Shown piece after piece: positions 28,155-41,504 of a stretch of 64,000 nt of DNA. Location of the stretch: contig NZ_JARXVF010000001.1 of assembly GCF_029892515.1 (NCBI RefSeq), positions 310,001 through 374,000 of the forward strand. Reading direction: 5' to 3'. Made by a program: the position numbers and the translations under genes. The notes under the pieces are model-generated. The model was not told the DNA's origin. It saw nothing but the letters and a program-made list of their open reading frames with translations, and ran no database searches. Position 1 is the stretch's first letter. Every line of letters begins with the position of its first letter. Source of the stretch: Pseudaminobacter soli (ex Li et al. 2025). GTDB taxonomy: Bacteria; Pseudomonadota; Alphaproteobacteria; Rhizobiales; Rhizobiaceae.

Positions 28155-28613
28155 ATGGCGACCACGATTAGCATCAACGGGCAAAAACATACCATCGACG
28201 CCGACGGCGACACGCCGCTGCTCTGGGTTCTGCGCGACATCCTGGGCATGACGGGCACGAAGTTCGGTTGCGGCATGGCGCTGTGCGGCGCCTGCACGGT
28301 GCATGTCGACGGCGTTGCCACACGCTCCTGCATCACGCCCCTCGACAGTGTCGGAACCTCCGAGATCACGACGATCGAGGCCATCGGCGCAACGCCAGCC
28401 GGCGCCAAGATCCAGAAGGCCTGGCTCGACCATGAGGTCGTTCAGTGCGGCTACTGCCAGTCGGGCCAGATCATGTCGGCCACCGCGCTGCTGGCGGGCA
28501 ACTCGCACCCCACAGATGCCGACATCGACGACGCCATGTCCGGCAACATCTGCCGCTGCGGGACCTATCTGCGCATCCGCGAAGCCATCAAGCAGGCCGC
28601 GCAATCGAGCTGA
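28155..28613 (+). CDS. Isoquinoline 1-oxidoreductase-type [2Fe-2S] subunit (IorA-like)
   Basis: 152 residues from ATG 28155, preceded by AAGGGAG. Ferredoxin-type site [17 protein letters not shown] plus a later SC, and helical site CGYCQSGQ...CRCGTY, the usual two clusters. Starting [22 protein letters not shown] it matches the small subunits of IorAB/aldehyde dehydrogenase complexes. It carries electrons from the molybdenum subunit encoded 13 bases downstream. No FAD subunit is encoded in the pair, so a cytochrome or quinone acceptor is expected; none is linked here. Confidence 0.93.
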   Translation: MATTISINGQKHTIDADGDTPLLWVLRDILGMTGTKFGCGMALCGACTVHVDGVATRSCITPLDSVGTSEITTIEAIGATPAGAKIQKAWLDHEVVQCGYCQSGQIMSATALLAGNSHPTDADIDDAMSGNICRCGTYLRIREAIKQAAQSS

Positions 28614-28626
28614 CAAGGGGCCGCTC

Positions 28627-30837
28627 ATGACCAACGATCATCTCACTTCCGAAACCACCACCCTGGATTCCAGGTCCTCTACGGCGAGCCTGTCGCGCCG
28701 CAAGTTCCTGCAAGTCGGCGCGGCCGTCGGCGGCGGCCTGCTGCTCAGCCTGCGACTGGGCTTTGGCACGGACGCCGCCGCCCTTGCCGCCGACGGCGAC
28801 GAGTTCGCACCGAACGCCTTCATTCGCATCGGCAGCGACGGGCAGGTTGTCCTGGTCATGCCCTATGTCGAGATGGGACAGGGCACCTACACCTCGATCC
28901 CGATGCTGATCGCCGAGGAGCTGGAGGTCGACTTGCCGCAGGTGCGGCTGGAGCATGCACCGCCGAACGAAAAGCTCTACGGCAATCCTGCGCTGGGCGG
29001 CGTCCAGGCGACCGGCAACTCGAGCGCCATCCGCGCGGCCTGGCTGCCGCTTCGCCAAGCGGGCGCGACTGCCAGAACCATGCTGATCGCCGCGGCGGCG
29101 CAGCACTGGAACGTCGCCGCTTCGTCGTGCAGCGCCAAAGGCGGGCAAGTGCTGCACGAGGAGACGGGCAGACGCATCCCTTATGGCGAACTTGTCGCCG
29201 CTGCGGCGCACATGCCCGTCCCCGAGCATGTCGAGCTCAAGCGCCCGGACCAGTTCACGCTGATCGGCACGCCGGCCAAGCGCCTCGACGCCCCGGCAAA
29301 GGTCAACGGAACGGCCATCTATGGCATCGACGCCAGGCCACCGGGCGTCAAGATCGCGACGCTGGCGCAGTCGCCGGTCTTCGGCGGCAAGGTCAAAAGC
29401 GTCGACGACGCGGCCGCCAAGGCGGTGAACGGCGTTCGCCAGATCGTGCGCCTCGACGACGCCGTGGCCGTCGTGGCCGACCACATGGGCGCGGCCAAGA
29501 AGGGCCTGGCGGCGCTGGCGATCGAATGGGACGACGGCCCGCACGCGGCGGTCGACATGCAGACGATCGTCAACGAGCTGGAGGCAGCGACGCGCAATGC
29601 CGGCGCCGTGGCGCAGAACATCGGCGACGTCGACAAGGCACTGGCGGGCGCCGCCACCAAGGTCGAGGCCGAGTATCAACTTCCGTTCCTTGCGCATGCC
29701 ACGATGGAGCCGATGAACTGCACCGCCCATGTCCGTAAGGACGGCTGCGAGATATGGGTCGGCAACCAGGCCCTGGCACGCGCGCAGGCGGCGGCGGCGA
29801 CGACCGCCGGCCTGCCGCTCGACAAGGTCGTGGTCCACAATCATCTGATCGGCGGCGGGTTCGGCCGGCGGCTGGAGGCCGATGGCGTCATTCGCGCCGT
29901 CGAGATCGCCAAGCACGTCGACGGCCCGGTGAAGGTCGTCTGGACCCGTGAAGAGGACATCCAGCACGACATGTACCGGCCTTACTGGTACGACCGTCTT
30001 TCCGCCGGGCTTGATGACAAAGGAGCACCGGTCGCCTGGAACAATCGCTTCGCCGGTTCCTCGGTCTCCGCTCGCTGGGCGCCCCCCTTCTTCCGCAACG
30101 GGCTCGATCCCGACACGACAGAAGGCGCGATAAATCTGCTTTATGCCCTGCCGAACTTTCACGTCGAATATGTCCAGAAAGAGCCGCCGGGCATTCCGAC
30201 CGCCTTCTGGCGCAGCGTCGGCCCGTCGCACAATGTGTTCGTCACCGAAAGCTTCATGGACGAATTGGCCGCAGCAGCAAAGCAGGACCCGGTCGCCTAT
30301 CGGCTGGCCCTGCTCGATCGGTCGCCGCGCGGCAAGGCCGTCCTCGCGCTTGCCGCCGAAAAGGCCGGCTGGGGCCAGAAACTGCCGGAACGGACTGGCC
30401 GTGGCGTCTCCCTCCAGTTCGTCTTTGCGACCTATATGGCGCATGTCGCCGAAGTCGAGGTTGCGGACGATGGCACGGTGCGCGTGCGGCGGGTCGTCTG
30501 TGCCGTCGATTGCGGCACAGTCGTCAATCCCGACACCGTCCGGGCACAGATCCAGAGTGCGATCAATTTCGGCATCACGGCGGCGCTCTACGGCAAGATC
30601 ACCCTCGCAAACGGTCGTGTCGAGCAGACCAATTTCGACACCTACCAGATGCTGCGCATGAACGAGGTGCCGGCGATCGAGGTGCATATTGTCCAAAACA
30701 CCGAGTCGCCGGGCGGCATGGGCGAGTGCGGCACCTCGGCCATCGTCCCCGCGGTTGCCAACGCGGTCTTTGCCGCAACCGGCAAGCGCCTGCGCAAGAT
30801 GCCCATCGATCCCACGGAGTTGAAGCGGCAAGGCTAG
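28627..30837 (+). CDS. Isoquinoline 1-oxidoreductase-type molybdenum subunit (IorB-like), Tat-exported
   Basis: 736 residues from ATG 28627. Residues about 24-55 form a twin-arginine signal ([19 protein letters not shown]). IorB-type features follow: [42 protein letters not shown], the cofactor loop [23 protein letters not shown], and the C-terminal [19 protein letters not shown] with the catalytic Glu in MGECG. The complex would hydroxylate an N-heterocycle or oxidise an aldehyde in the periplasm. It is unrelated at fine level to the frameshifted hydroxylase at 19-22 kb. Confidence 0.93.
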   Translation: MTNDHLTSETTTLDSRSSTASLSRRKFLQVGAAVGGGLLLSLRLGFGTDAAALAADGDEFAPNAFIRIGSDGQVVLVMPYVEMGQGTYTSIPMLIAEELEVDLPQVRLEHAPPNEKLYGNPALGGVQATGNSSAIRAAWLPLRQAGATARTMLIAAAAQHWNVAASSCSAKGGQVLHEETGRRIPYGELVAAAAHMPVPEHVELKRPDQFTLIGTPAKRLDAPAKVNGTAIYGIDARPPGVKIATLAQSPVFGGKVKSVDDAAAKAVNGVRQIVRLDDAVAVVADHMGAAKKGLAALAIEWDDGPHAAVDMQTIVNELEAATRNAGAVAQNIGDVDKALAGAATKVEAEYQLPFLAHATMEPMNCTAHVRKDGCEIWVGNQALARAQAAAATTAGLPLDKVVVHNHLIGGGFGRRLEADGVIRAVEIAKHVDGPVKVVWTREEDIQHDMYRPYWYDRLSAGLDDKGAPVAWNNRFAGSSVSARWAPPFFRNGLDPDTTEGAINLLYALPNFHVEYVQKEPPGIPTAFWRSVGPSHNVFVTESFMDELAAAAKQDPVAYRLALLDRSPRGKAVLALAAEKAGWGQKLPERTGRGVSLQFVFATYMAHVAEVEVADDGTVRVRRVVCAVDCGTVVNPDTVRAQIQSAINFGITAALYGKITLANGRVEQTNFDTYQMLRMNEVPAIEVHIVQNTESPGGMGECGTSAIVPAVANAVFAATGKRLRKMPIDPTELKRQG

Positions 30838-30888
30838 GCTCGAATTCGCATCGGACGTCAAAGACAACCGAGTTAGCAGGCGGTCAAA

Positions 30889-31401
30889 ATGTCGGCGCAC
30901 ACCGAAACCAAGACCTTCAGCGGAACCAGGCTTGTATCAAAGACCGATCTACCGTTCGACGAGGACCTCAGACGGTTCCACGCCCAGGTCGGCCACACCG
31001 ACATCCCCACGCTTGCGCGCCTGGCGGTGGAGACACCTGACGAGCAGGCCTACGCCAGGGAAATCGAGGCGCGGTTTGTCGGCAAAAGCGGCTTCATGCT
31101 GTTTTCGGAGATCGATCACGGCGGCTGGATCGCGCGCTTCGGAATCCGGCGGCATGCGATCCGGCTGATTTATGGAAACCCGCTGATTGCCATAACGATG
31201 ATCCGCGAAGACATCTCGGCCGGACTGTTCGTTCCGGTGGAAATGCTGGTGGTCGATGCCCCGGACGGAGGCACGACGCTGACCTACGTCCAGCCATCGT
31301 CGCTGATCGCGATCGACCGAGAAAATTCAGCCCTGCGCAGCGCTGCGGAAGCATTGGATGCAAAGGTCGCAGCGCTTGTGGCGGCTATTCTTGACAGCTG
31401 A
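30889..31401 (+). CDS. DUF302 domain protein
   Basis: 170 residues. The central part carries the DUF302 pattern: a strand-rich domain with IRLIYGNPLIAITMIREDISAG (in two parts), FVPVEMLVVDA and TTLTYVQPSSLI. Family members are small, of unknown function, some exported; this one has no signal peptide. It starts 51 bases after the IorB-like gene and may be cotranscribed. It converges with the amidase gene. Confidence 0.75.
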   Translation: MSAHTETKTFSGTRLVSKTDLPFDEDLRRFHAQVGHTDIPTLARLAVETPDEQAYAREIEARFVGKSGFMLFSEIDHGGWIARFGIRRHAIRLIYGNPLIAITMIREDISAGLFVPVEMLVVDAPDGGTTLTYVQPSSLIAIDRENSALRSAAEALDAKVAALVAAILDS

Positions 31402-31425
31402 GCGAGACCTCCGCAGCTTGATCGG

Positions 31426-32859
31426 CTACCAATTGCTGGCGGCCGGGCTCGGCTCAAGCGAACGCGGGAGCCGTGCAGGCGGCATCAAGGCTTCAATGGC
31501 GGCGGCGATGGAGAGCACCTGCTCGTCGGCAAAGCGGCGCCCGACGATTTGTAAACCGACGGGCAAGCCATCTTCGGCCACCCCAACCGGCAGCGACAGG
31601 GCCGGAAGCTGCGGCACCATGTTGAAGGGGCAAGTCACGTCCAACCCCTTGTAGCGGCCATCCCGCAACGTCGCGACATAGTCGTCATCCGTCTCTGTCA
31701 CCAGCGGCGCGGTCACCGCACAAGTCGGGCACAGAAGCGCCTCGTAGCGCTCGAACAGGGCTGCAAGGTCGCGCCACATTGCCGTGCGCAGAAGCTCCAC
31801 CTGCTTATAGGCCGTTGCCCCCATGCTCCCGCCGCGCTCGATCATGGCGACCACTGCCGGGTCCATCCGGTCGCGGTAGCGTTCGACCTCCTGGCCGAAG
31901 AAGGCGGACATGAACACGCACCAGAGATCGAACCATTCGTCGTTGACGGCCCGCGTCCATGGCAGCGACACCTCCTCCACCACCCCGCCGGCCCTGCGGA
32001 GGGTTTCGGCGGCCTGGCGAATGACGGTCTCGACTTGCGGCTGCACGGCGTAATAGCCGAGGTCGATCGACAGAGCGAAGCGTCGCCCCCTCAGGTCCCT
32101 TGCCGCGGCGTCTTCAGGATTGAAGCCGATGGGCAAGGAGGAAATGTCCTCATCGCTGGGACCTGCGGCCGTGGCCATGAAGGCAACGGCGTCGCCGACC
32201 CGACATGCCAGCGAGCCGAAATGCGAGATATTGTCGAAGACACTGGGCAGGATGGTCATCGGGATTCGACCGAGGCTCGGCTTCAGACCGACGACGCCGC
32301 AGAAGGACGCCGGGATCCGCACCGATCCGCCCATGTCCGTTCCTTCCGCGAAGGGCACGACGCCCGTCGCCACAGCGACGGCCGAGCCGCCGGAAGAGCC
32401 ACCTGAAGTACGCTCCCGGTTCCAGGGATTGCGGGTTGTGCCCCAGCGCGGGCTTGTCGTCATACTGGAATAGGCGAATTCCGGAGTCGTGGTTTTGGCG
32501 ACCAGGATGGCGCCTGCCTGCTGGAGGCGGCGGATGCAGAGAGCGCTGTCCGTCGGCACCCAGTCCTGCCGGGTCCAGGAACCAAGCGTTGTCAGATCGC
32601 CCTCGGTCGGCGTCAGATCCTTTGCGGCGAACGGAACTCCAAGCAGTGCCCCCCTCGCCTCGCCGCGCGCAATCGCGCGGTCGACGGCCCGGGCGGCCTC
32701 CAGCGCCTTTTCCTCGCGGATAAGTACGAACGGGTTGAGAGCAGGCCTTATAGCTTTGGCGCGACTGATCGATTCTGCCACAACGGTTTCGGCGCTAAAG
32801 GCGCCTGACCGGATGCCGGCAGCGATCTCGGCAGTCGGCAGATCAAGCGGATGGGTCAA
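31426..32859 (-). CDS. Amidase signature family hydrolase
   Basis: 477 residues from TTG 32859, set by GAGGGAG eight bases upstream; the frame extends 87 codons further with no support. The Ser-cisSer-Lys triad is intact: Lys80 (PFAAKDL), cis-Ser155 (SGGSSGGSA) and nucleophile Ser179 (DMGGSVRIPAS). It cleaves a carboxamide or aryl-amide bond to acid and ammonia or amine in the cytoplasm. The substrate is not predictable from these motifs. It is divergent from a LuxR-type regulator that may control it. Confidence 0.9.
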   Translation of the reverse strand: MTHPLDLPTAEIAAGIRSGAFSAETVVAESISRAKAIRPALNPFVLIREEKALEAARAVDRAIARGEARGALLGVPFAAKDLTPTEGDLTTLGSWTRQDWVPTDSALCIRRLQQAGAILVAKTTTPEFAYSSMTTSPRWGTTRNPWNRERTSGGSSGGSAVAVATGVVPFAEGTDMGGSVRIPASFCGVVGLKPSLGRIPMTILPSVFDNISHFGSLACRVGDAVAFMATAAGPSDEDISSLPIGFNPEDAAARDLRGRRFALSIDLGYYAVQPQVETVIRQAAETLRRAGGVVEEVSLPWTRAVNDEWFDLWCVFMSAFFGQEVERYRDRMDPAVVAMIERGGSMGATAYKQVELLRTAMWRDLAALFERYEALLCPTCAVTAPLVTETDDDYVATLRDGRYKGLDVTCPFNMVPQLPALSLPVGVAEDGLPVGLQIVGRRFADEQVLSIAAAIEALMPPARLPRSLEPSPAASNW

Positions 32860-32987
32860 TGCGTCGTCTCCCTCAAGAAGGCTGCGCTGCGGGCCGTGAA
32901 GCCAGCTAACATCGGATATGGACTTGCGCTGCGCAGCCGCGCCTGCTGAATGTGTGCGAACCGCAGGAAAAACAGTCCGCTCGCCAC

Positions 32988-33761
32988 ATGACGCCCAGAT
33001 CGCAAACCAGGCCCCCGAGTTTCGAAGCATGGAACGCCGCACTCGGCACCGTGGCCGGCCGGATCGGCTCGCGCGGCTTTCCGGACGCGCTTGCCTCCGC
33101 ACTCGGCCTGCTTGCGCCATTCCAGATGATGAACGGCTTCGTCTATTCGCCCGACGGCCATGCCTTCGATCTCTACAACGAGAAGATCGTTGTCGAACGT
33201 TCCATCATCGTCGACCGTTATCTTGGCGGCACCTTCGTGCTCGATCCGTTCTATGACGCCGTCCGAGGCGACGGCAGCCAGCGCATGATCGTCATGCGGG
33301 AACTCGCGCCGGACGATTTTCGGCAGACCGAGTACTACCGGCTCCACTATGTCACCACGCAGATCGTCGACGAGATCGGCTTCGTGATGAAGCTCGAAGA
33401 CGATTTTTGCGCAGTGCTGTCGCTGTCTCGGACCGGCGGAGCGGAGCTGTTCGCCGACGAGGAACTGCAGCGCCTGCGCGCGGCCGCCCCCGTCGTGTGC
33501 GCCCTTGGAGAGCGGCACTGGTTTCAACTTCCCAGCCTTGCCCTCGCTGCCGCCCCGAGGCCGTCGAAGCGTATCGAGCACCCGCTGCTGACGCGCCGGG
33601 AACTCGAGATCGTCACGCTGATCCTCAAGGGACATTCCAACCTCTCGCTTGCCGCGCTGCTGTCGCTCTCGCCCAACACAGTCAAGGTGCATCGCCGGCA
33701 AATCTACTCGAAGCTGAACATCTCAAGCCAGGCCGAGCTCTTCCGGCTGTTCCTGGCTTGA
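32988..33761 (+). CDS. LuxR-type transcriptional regulator
   Basis: About 257 residues from ATG 32988; a GTG at 32952 is an alternative and neither start has a clear ribosome site. The last 65 residues are a LuxR/GerE helix-turn-helix: LTRRELEIVTLILKGHSN, then LSLSPNTVKVHRRQIYSKLNISSQAELF (read in halves). The N-terminal 190 residues are a sensory domain I do not recognise; it lacks the known autoinducer-binding tryptophans and the receiver-domain Asp set. It lies between the divergent amidase and the convergent APC permease, so either may be its target. Confidence 0.85.
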   Translation: MTPRSQTRPPSFEAWNAALGTVAGRIGSRGFPDALASALGLLAPFQMMNGFVYSPDGHAFDLYNEKIVVERSIIVDRYLGGTFVLDPFYDAVRGDGSQRMIVMRELAPDDFRQTEYYRLHYVTTQIVDEIGFVMKLEDDFCAVLSLSRTGGAELFADEELQRLRAAAPVVCALGERHWFQLPSLALAAAPRPSKRIEHPLLTRRELEIVTLILKGHSNLSLAALLSLSPNTVKVHRRQIYSKLNISSQAELFRLFLA

Positions 33762-33783
33762 GGGTCGCGTCCGTTCGCCTGCA

Positions 33784-35115
33784 TTACTCGGCGAAGTCCA
33801 TCTCCGGCGGAGCGACACGGAAGAACTGCGTCAGGTAGCCCAGATAGACGACACCGAGCACGAGCCAGACCAGGCCGAGCACCTTGGCGTGGCTGTCCAG
33901 GTTGAGCAGCAGAAGCACGTCGCAGACCGCAGCCACCGCCGGGATTATTAGGCCGATGAGGACGCCGAGCGGACGGACCTGCTGCTCGCCCTTGAGGTAG
34001 AGGACGATCACGGAGACATTGACGGCCGTGAAGGCAAGGAAGGCGCCGAAGTTGATGAAAGAGGTCGAGGTGGTGACATCCATCGTCAGTGCAAGCATGC
34101 CGACGATGCCGACGAGCACGAGATTGAAGATCGGGGTGTGCAACGTCGGATGCAGACGGCCAAACAATGAGGAAGGCAAGACGTTGTCGCGGCCCATGGC
34201 ATAAAGCAGCCGGCCGACGCTGGCCTGCGCGGCAAGACCGGAGGTGAACTGCGCCACAACAAGCGTCGCCAGGAACAGGGTAACGAAGAGATCGCCGCCC
34301 ACAGCCTTGGCGATTTCCGTCGCGGCCGCATCCACCGAAGCGAACTCGAAGCCGGGATGGGCAAGTTGCGTAACATAGCCCGCCAGCACGAAGATGAAGC
34401 CGCCGGCCAGCGCCGTCATCAGGATCGCCTTGGGCATGGTGCGCCGTGCGTCGCGGGTTTCCTCGGTCAGCGTCGAGACCGCGTCAAAGCCGAGGAATGA
34501 GTAGGCGGCAATGGCCGCGCCTGCGACAGAAGCCGAGAACGGTATGTCTGCCTTGAAGAAGGGCTCGACCGAAGCAAGGCCACCGGCTCCGTTGGCAGCC
34601 ACGACATAGCGGGCCGCAAGCAGCACGAAGGCGGCGAGCATGGCGAACTGCACCAGCATGAGGATCAAGTTCACCCGGTTGGCGAACACGATGCCGATGA
34701 CATTGACCATCGAGGTCAGAATGATGAAGGCCACAATCCAGACCCATGCCGGGATGTCCGGGAAGGCGGAGGTGAGATAGGCCGCGCCGATGAGCCAGAT
34801 CACCATCGGCAGGAAGAAATAATCGAGCAGCACCGCCCAGCCGACGAGAAACCCGACGCTAGGGCTGATCGACTTGCGTGCATAAGTGTAGGACGAGCCG
34901 GCGACCGGATAGACGCGCGCCATCACGCCATAGCTGATTGCGGTGAGCAGGATCGCCCCCGAGGCGATCAGATAGGCCATGGCGGTGGTGCCCTGGCTGG
35001 CGGTGGCCAACGCGCCGAACGTGCCGAAGACTATCATCGGCGTCATGTAGGCGAGGCCGAATAGCACAACGGACCAAAGGCCAAGCGCCCGGTCCAGTTT
35101 CACGGTTTCTTTCAT
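33784..35115 (-). CDS. APC superfamily amino acid/polyamine permease
   Basis: 443 residues with about 12 hydrophobic segments. The first helix region FGLAYMTPMIVFGTFG, the SYTYARKSISP segment and the late FINFGAFLAFTAVNVSV segment match the amino acid permeases of the APC family (PuuP/YhfM-like). It would import an amino acid or polyamine by proton symport or exchange. Its stop faces the LuxR-type regulator gene across 22 bases; its start faces aspT across a 330-base divergent region, so it may share control with aspT-aspD. Confidence 0.88.
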   Translation of the reverse strand: MKETVKLDRALGLWSVVLFGLAYMTPMIVFGTFGALATASQGTTAMAYLIASGAILLTAISYGVMARVYPVAGSSYTYARKSISPSVGFLVGWAVLLDYFFLPMVIWLIGAAYLTSAFPDIPAWVWIVAFIILTSMVNVIGIVFANRVNLILMLVQFAMLAAFVLLAARYVVAANGAGGLASVEPFFKADIPFSASVAGAAIAAYSFLGFDAVSTLTEETRDARRTMPKAILMTALAGGFIFVLAGYVTQLAHPGFEFASVDAAATEIAKAVGGDLFVTLFLATLVVAQFTSGLAAQASVGRLLYAMGRDNVLPSSLFGRLHPTLHTPIFNLVLVGIVGMLALTMDVTTSTSFINFGAFLAFTAVNVSVIVLYLKGEQQVRPLGVLIGLIIPAVAAVCDVLLLLNLDSHAKVLGLVWLVLGVVYLGYLTQFFRVAPPEMDFAE

Positions 35116-35446
35116 TGTTCCACTCCGAACGGTTTTGCATCCGATGCGTAGCGCTCGCCGTTGGATAGGAGCCTTCGGCGCGTAGTCGCTCGCATTCTTG
35201 TCACAAAATCATGACGCAGAGTGATGCCTCCGAACATAATCCCAAGGGGTTAGAGAAGGCCGCTTCGCGCGGTCATGATGCTCTTTGAACGGGAAAGTTC
35301 GGGACGAAATGTGGCCTCGATGATCGGGAGATGACTTTTCCGAAACTTCACCGATACGGAAGGAGGTGAAGCGGTCCATCGGATGACCTTGAATTCGCGT
35401 TCTGCGCGCTATCTGCCTCCCGAAAAGGTTGTTTTCGGAGGATTGG
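35116..35446. promoter_or_regulatory. Divergent control region with a 7-bp inverted repeat
   Basis: About 330 bases between the APC permease and aspT. CTTCACC (35346-35352) and GGTGAAG (35365-35371) are perfect inverted arms around 12 bases, about 75 bases before the aspT start, possibly an operator or leader stem. The region is less GC-rich between 35200 and 35345. No gene is seen in it. Confidence 0.4.
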
Positions 35447-38753
<3,307 letters not shown>

Positions 38754-38759
38754 TGCTCC

Positions 38760-38784
38760 GTCGCGGCCCGATTGCGACCGCGAC
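38760..38784. terminator. Hairpin between convergent aspD and DUF465 genes
   Basis: GTCGCGG (38760-38766) pairs perfectly with CCGCGAC (38778-38784) around 11 bases. It lies in the 65-base gap between two convergent genes. No T run follows, so it is only a candidate shared terminator. Confidence 0.35.
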
Positions 38785-38818
38785 AGAACTTGTGATGGAC
38801 ACCGTTCTCCGAGGCGAC

Positions 38819-39058
38819 TTATGCCGTGGCAATTGCCTTGGCGATCTCGTCCTTCAGCACCAGACGACGCTTGCGCAACTCGGTCTCGGCCGTCTCGCCG
38901 ATCGGCTCGATGTTGGTCTCCGCCCTGTGGATCTGGTCGTTCACCTCGTCATACTCTTCGAGGACGCGGGCGAAATGGCTATCCTTGGCCTTCAGGGCAT
39001 GGATGACCTCCAGCTTGCCGGGAAATTCCTCGCCGAGCGTGTGAGGGGTGTTGGACAT
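38819..39058 (-). CDS. DUF465 (YdcH-like) small coiled-coil protein
   Basis: 79 residues from ATG 39058, preceded by AAGGAG. It begins MSNTPHTLGEEFPG and continues with the heptad-rich HALKAKDSHFARVLEEYDEVN, then ends LRKRRLVLKDEIAKAI, which is the DUF465 family signature. Function is unknown; family members are short helical hairpins. Rhizobial genomes usually carry several copies. The gene is monocistronic and convergent with aspD. Confidence 0.9.
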   Translation of the reverse strand: MSNTPHTLGEEFPGKLEVIHALKAKDSHFARVLEEYDEVNDQIHRAETNIEPIGETAETELRKRRLVLKDEIAKAIATA

Positions 39059-39164
39059 GTTGTCTCCTTGCTTTGTTTCCGGCCAAGCATAGCCGGCGAC
39101 GCCAAAACGACTTTGATTCAAGTCAAGCTAGGAGACGAGCAGCCGGTGCCAAGCCCCAAACCGC

Positions 39165-39593
39165 CTACTGGTTCTCGTAGGTATAGGACGCGCACATTTC
39201 CTCGTCGCTGGCCGGCGCTTCGTCGCCGGTGAAGACGGCAAGCGCGGTCAGATCGTCGCCGGTACTCCAGGCTGCGATATAGGAGACATTCCCTGAGCCA
39301 CAGAGCCGATTGCCGTTGTTGAGAACCGGATCGGCAGGTTTTCTGACGCTGTAGACCGAGGCCGGAACCGTGTTGCCACCGACAATGAAATGGTCGGCGA
39401 CGAGCTCGGCGAATTCGAGGGTCCTGCCGTTCGCGAAGGTGATGCTGAAATCGTCAAACTGTATGTCGCCGGTCACGCTCTCAGCCGTGGAGCTGACGGC
39501 AGTGTAATCGTCGCCCTCCACATAGGCCAACGCACTGCCGGTAAGTCCGGCCGCGATTGCCACAGCGACCAGGCCGGTTCGGATGATCTTCAT
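39165..39593 (-). CDS. Small secreted protein of unknown function
   Basis: 142 residues from ATG 39593, preceded by GGGGGAA. Residues 1-23 are a signal peptide (KIIRTGLVAVAIAAGLTGSALA). The mature domain is acidic and beta-rich with two cysteines (in RLCGSG and EEMCASY) that probably form a disulphide. No family is recognised. It stands between DUF465 and the coxM-like gene, on the same strand, without close spacing to either. Confidence 0.7.
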   Translation of the reverse strand: MKIIRTGLVAVAIAAGLTGSALAYVEGDDYTAVSSTAESVTGDIQFDDFSITFANGRTLEFAELVADHFIVGGNTVPASVYSVRKPADPVLNNGNRLCGSGNVSYIAAWSTGDDLTALAVFTGDEAPASDEEMCASYTYENQ

Positions 39594-39719
39594 TATTCCC
39601 CCAAGCATGAGCTCACCTTGAATAAGCAAGCTCTAGCTGGCGTCGCGGTCACATACAACGAGGCTGCATTAGAATGATGGCGTCTGCCGCGGGTATTCTG
39701 GCCCGCCCTGACTGAACGA

Positions 39720-40535
39720 CTACTCCGGCTCACTGCGCGCGGCGGCGAATTTCACCGAGCGGCGCGTCATGACCGCAACGAGATTGGCGCGGTATTGGGC
39801 GCCCGCATGCAGGTCGCTCAGCATCAGGTATGGATCGACCGCCAGTCCTGTGAGCGCCTCTTCGCCAAAATCCTCGTTCAGCGCTTCCTCGGCCTCGAAC
39901 CAGCGAAAAACGCCGTCAGAGCCAGCGCCTGTAATGGCGACCCGGACGCCATCGGCATGGTGCGCAACGAAAGCCCCTGCCATGGCAAAGCGCGAGGCCG
40001 GATTGCGGAACTTCACATAGGCCGACTGCCGGCAAAACGGGAACGACACCTCGCGGATCACCTCACCGGGTTCCAGCGCCGTCTCGAACAGCCCGGCGAA
40101 GAAGTCGTCAGAGCCGATCTCGCGGCGGTCGGTTCTCACCGTGGCATTGAGTGCCAGCAGTGCGGCCGGATAGTCGGCCGCCGGATCGTTATTGGCGACC
40201 GAGCCACCTAGCGTGCCGCGGTTGCGGACCTGCGCGTCGCCGATCATGCCGGCAAGTTCGGCAAGCCCCGGCGCCTGCTCGCGTATGGCGACCGACCCCG
40301 CGACCGCCGCGTGCCGACACATGGCGCCGACGCGGATCTCATCGTCCAACACTGTGAGCTGCCCGACTTCGGCGATGCCGTTGAGGTCGATCAGGAGCTC
40401 GGGGGCCGCTAGCCCCTGCTTCATCGTCGGCAACAGGGTCTGCCCGCCGGCGAGCAGTTTTGCTTCCTCGTTGCTGCCAAGCAGTTGGACCGCCTCGGCC
40501 ACGGTCGAGGGCATTGCATATTCGAAGCGGTTCAT
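39720..40535 (-). CDS. CoxM-type FAD-binding subunit of a molybdenum hydroxylase
   Basis: 271 residues, FAD_binding_5 plus CO_deh_flav_C domains. FAD contacts are [19 protein letters not shown] (residues 25-43) and the second loop [17 protein letters not shown] (about 107-123). It transfers electrons from the iron-sulphur subunit to FAD and on to quinone or another acceptor. It is the last gene of the minus-strand cluster and its start overlaps the CoxG-CoxS fusion stop by four bases. The matching large subunit is at 50.7-53.0 kb, at the other end of the same cluster. Confidence 0.93.
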   Translation of the reverse strand: MNRFEYAMPSTVAEAVQLLGSNEEAKLLAGGQTLLPTMKQGLAAPELLIDLNGIAEVGQLTVLDDEIRVGAMCRHAAVAGSVAIREQAPGLAELAGMIGDAQVRNRGTLGGSVANNDPAADYPAALLALNATVRTDRREIGSDDFFAGLFETALEPGEVIREVSFPFCRQSAYVKFRNPASRFAMAGAFVAHHADGVRVAITGAGSDGVFRWFEAEEALNEDFGEEALTGLAVDPYLMLSDLHAGAQYRANLVAVMTRRSVKFAAARSEPE

Positions 40536-41479
40536 CGAGCCATCGCCTCCGCGGCGTGGAGAATGGCCGTGACAATGTTTTCGTAGCCCGTGCAGCGGCA
40601 GATGTTGCCCTCGAGCTCCTCGCGCACCGTGTGCTCATCGAGCACACCGTCGTGGCGCCGCACCATGTCGACCGCCGACATGATCATGCCGGGCGTGCAG
40701 AAGCCGCATTGCAGCGCGTGATGCTCGTGGAAGGCCTGCTGCATCGGGTGCATTTCGTCACCGGCAGCGAGCCCTTCGATGGTTGTGACCTGCCGTCCCG
40801 CGCACTGCACGGCAAGCATGGCGCAGGATTTCACCGCCACGCCATCGACATGGACCACGCAGGCGCCGCACTGGCTGGTGTCGCAACCGACATGGGTGCC
40901 CGTAAGTCGCTGCTGGTTGCGCAGGAACTCGACTAGCAGCGTGCGGGTCTCGACCTCGTCGGTGACCTCGCGGCCGTTGATGTGAAGGGTCAGTTGGGTC
41001 ATGCGCATTTCATCCGGAGAAGGCGTCAGCCCGCCAATGGTCTCCGCAAGTTCCGTCTCGAAGCGGCTGAAGAATTCCTTGGCCAGCTTCTGCGCGGTGG
41101 AATCGATCAGGCGCGAGCCGAGCTGGGCGATCTTGCCGCCGATCTGCGCCTTGACCTGATAGGTCAGGATCGTCGCCTCGCCATCCTCTTCGAGCTTCAC
41201 GTCAGCCGAGCCCTTGGCATGGCCGGCGATGCCACCGGAGCCCTCGCCCACCAATGTCAGCGCCTCGGGCGCGACCACGTTCGCGAACGTCACCTTGCCC
41301 TTGAAGGTCGCCTTCACCGGGCCGACCTTGAGCACGACCTTGGCCGCCATTTCGGTGTCGGAAAGTTTTTCGATCTCCTCGCAGCCCGGAATGCACTTCT
41401 TGAGCATCTCGGCATCATTGATCGCCGCCCAGACGACCGCGCGCGGCGCATCGATGCGCTGGCTGTTCGACATGTCCAT
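40532..41479 (-). CDS. CoxG-CoxS fusion: SRPBCC domain plus [2Fe-2S] subunit
   Basis: 315 residues from ATG 41479 (GGGAG seven bases upstream). Residues 1-155 are a CoxG-type SRPBCC domain ([26 protein letters not shown] and [12 protein letters not shown] are characteristic), the protein linked to membrane anchoring and maturation of CO-dehydrogenase-like enzymes. Residues about 160-315 are the [2Fe-2S] subunit, with [16 protein letters not shown] and CGFCTPG...CRCTGY. The join is in frame at [18 protein letters not shown]; internal ATGs at 41008 and 41002 could give a free CoxS. The two are normally separate genes. It is followed by CoxM and preceded by the NadX-like gene. Confidence 0.9.
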   Translation of the reverse strand: MDMSNSQRIDAPRAVVWAAINDAEMLKKCIPGCEEIEKLSDTEMAAKVVLKVGPVKATFKGKVTFANVVAPEALTLVGEGSGGIAGHAKGSADVKLEEDGEATILTYQVKAQIGGKIAQLGSRLIDSTAQKLAKEFFSRFETELAETIGGLTPSPDEMRMTQLTLHINGREVTDEVETRTLLVEFLRNQQRLTGTHVGCDTSQCGACVVHVDGVAVKSCAMLAVQCAGRQVTTIEGLAAGDEMHPMQQAFHEHHALQCGFCTPGMIMSAVDMVRRHDGVLDEHTVREELEGNICRCTGYENIVTAILHAAEAMAR

Positions 41480-41504
41480 TATTGTTCTCCCGATCTTGTG
41501 CCGG

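Noticed and set aside
28588-30900. 770-codon minus-strand frame opposite the IorB-like gene
   Set aside because: Antisense shadow of a well-supported gene; its composition is Asp/Arg/Gly/His-rich without any domain.
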